Origin: JAFMIX01 sp031371425
GTDB taxonomy: Bacteria > Verrucomicrobiota > Verrucomicrobiia > Limisphaerales > JAFMIX01
NCBI GenBank assembly: GCA_031371425.1
Contig: JANMJO010000166.1
Coordinates: 1 to 5,626 of the forward strand
Length of the DNA: 5,626 bases
Reading direction: 5' to 3'
Numbering within the stretch: position 1 is the stretch's first letter; every line of letters begins with the position of its first letter. Position numbers and translations under genes: made by a program. The notes beneath the pieces were generated by a model that saw only the letters and a list, made by a program, of their open reading frames with translations, was not told where the DNA came from and did no database searches. Positions 5,605 to 5,626 of this stretch are shown here, piece after piece.

Positions 5605-5626
5605 TTGAGGACGATTTTGTTCAGCG
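5597..5626 (-). repeat. Terminal 30-nt inverted copy of kinase sequence
   Basis: The last 30 bases are the exact reverse complement of 5172-5201. The first eight of them (plus-strand TGCAGGCC; GGCCTGCA on the minus strand) are shared by the kinase and by the UvrA-like GGC CTG CA(C) codons, so the join occurs within an 8-bp microhomology. The repeat runs to the window edge and may be longer. Confidence 0.9.

Overview
The window looks like a short, GC-rich contig from a member of the Verrucomicrobiota, perhaps a Limisphaerales/Pedosphaera-type lineage. This is an inference from protein family style (a TPR plus outer-membrane beta-barrel fusion and a CHASE2 Ser/Thr kinase) and from short dispersed-looking repeats based on CAATCGG and ATTAGCG. 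No rRNA or other taxonomic marker is present.

Layout. (1) Positions 1-2715, plus strand: the 3' 904 codons of a large gene encoding about seven TPR repeats followed by a long outer-membrane beta-barrel; the 5' end lies outside the window. A small CAATCGG heptamer array is embedded in frame in its third TPR. (2) Positions 2725-3159, minus strand: a 144-residue exported protein of unknown function, convergent with the first gene (9 nt gap). (3) Positions 3160-3295: a divergent promoter region with a 12-bp palindrome. (4) Positions 3296-5299, plus strand: a membrane-bound CHASE2-sensor Ser/Thr protein kinase of 667 residues. (5) Positions 5300-5626: no intact gene. This stretch holds a nest of inverted and direct repeats that starts inside the last codons of the kinase, two GC-rich hairpins, a 37-codon fragment of a UvrA-type ABC ATPase on the minus strand, and finally a 30-nt perfect reverse-complement copy of part of the kinase gene.

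How the genes may work together. The kinase would sense a periplasmic or envelope signal through CHASE2 and phosphorylate cytoplasmic targets. The TPR-barrel protein and the small exported protein would act in the outer membrane or periplasm. Shared location suggests an envelope-sensing or envelope-transport module, but no direct functional link can be read from the sequence.

The right end needs caution. The terminal inverted copy joins the UvrA-like fragment exactly at an 8-bp shared word (GGCCTGCA), and the Walker B motif that should precede the fragment is missing. This is the signature of a chimeric join, either an assembly or amplification artefact or a genuine microhomology rearrangement.
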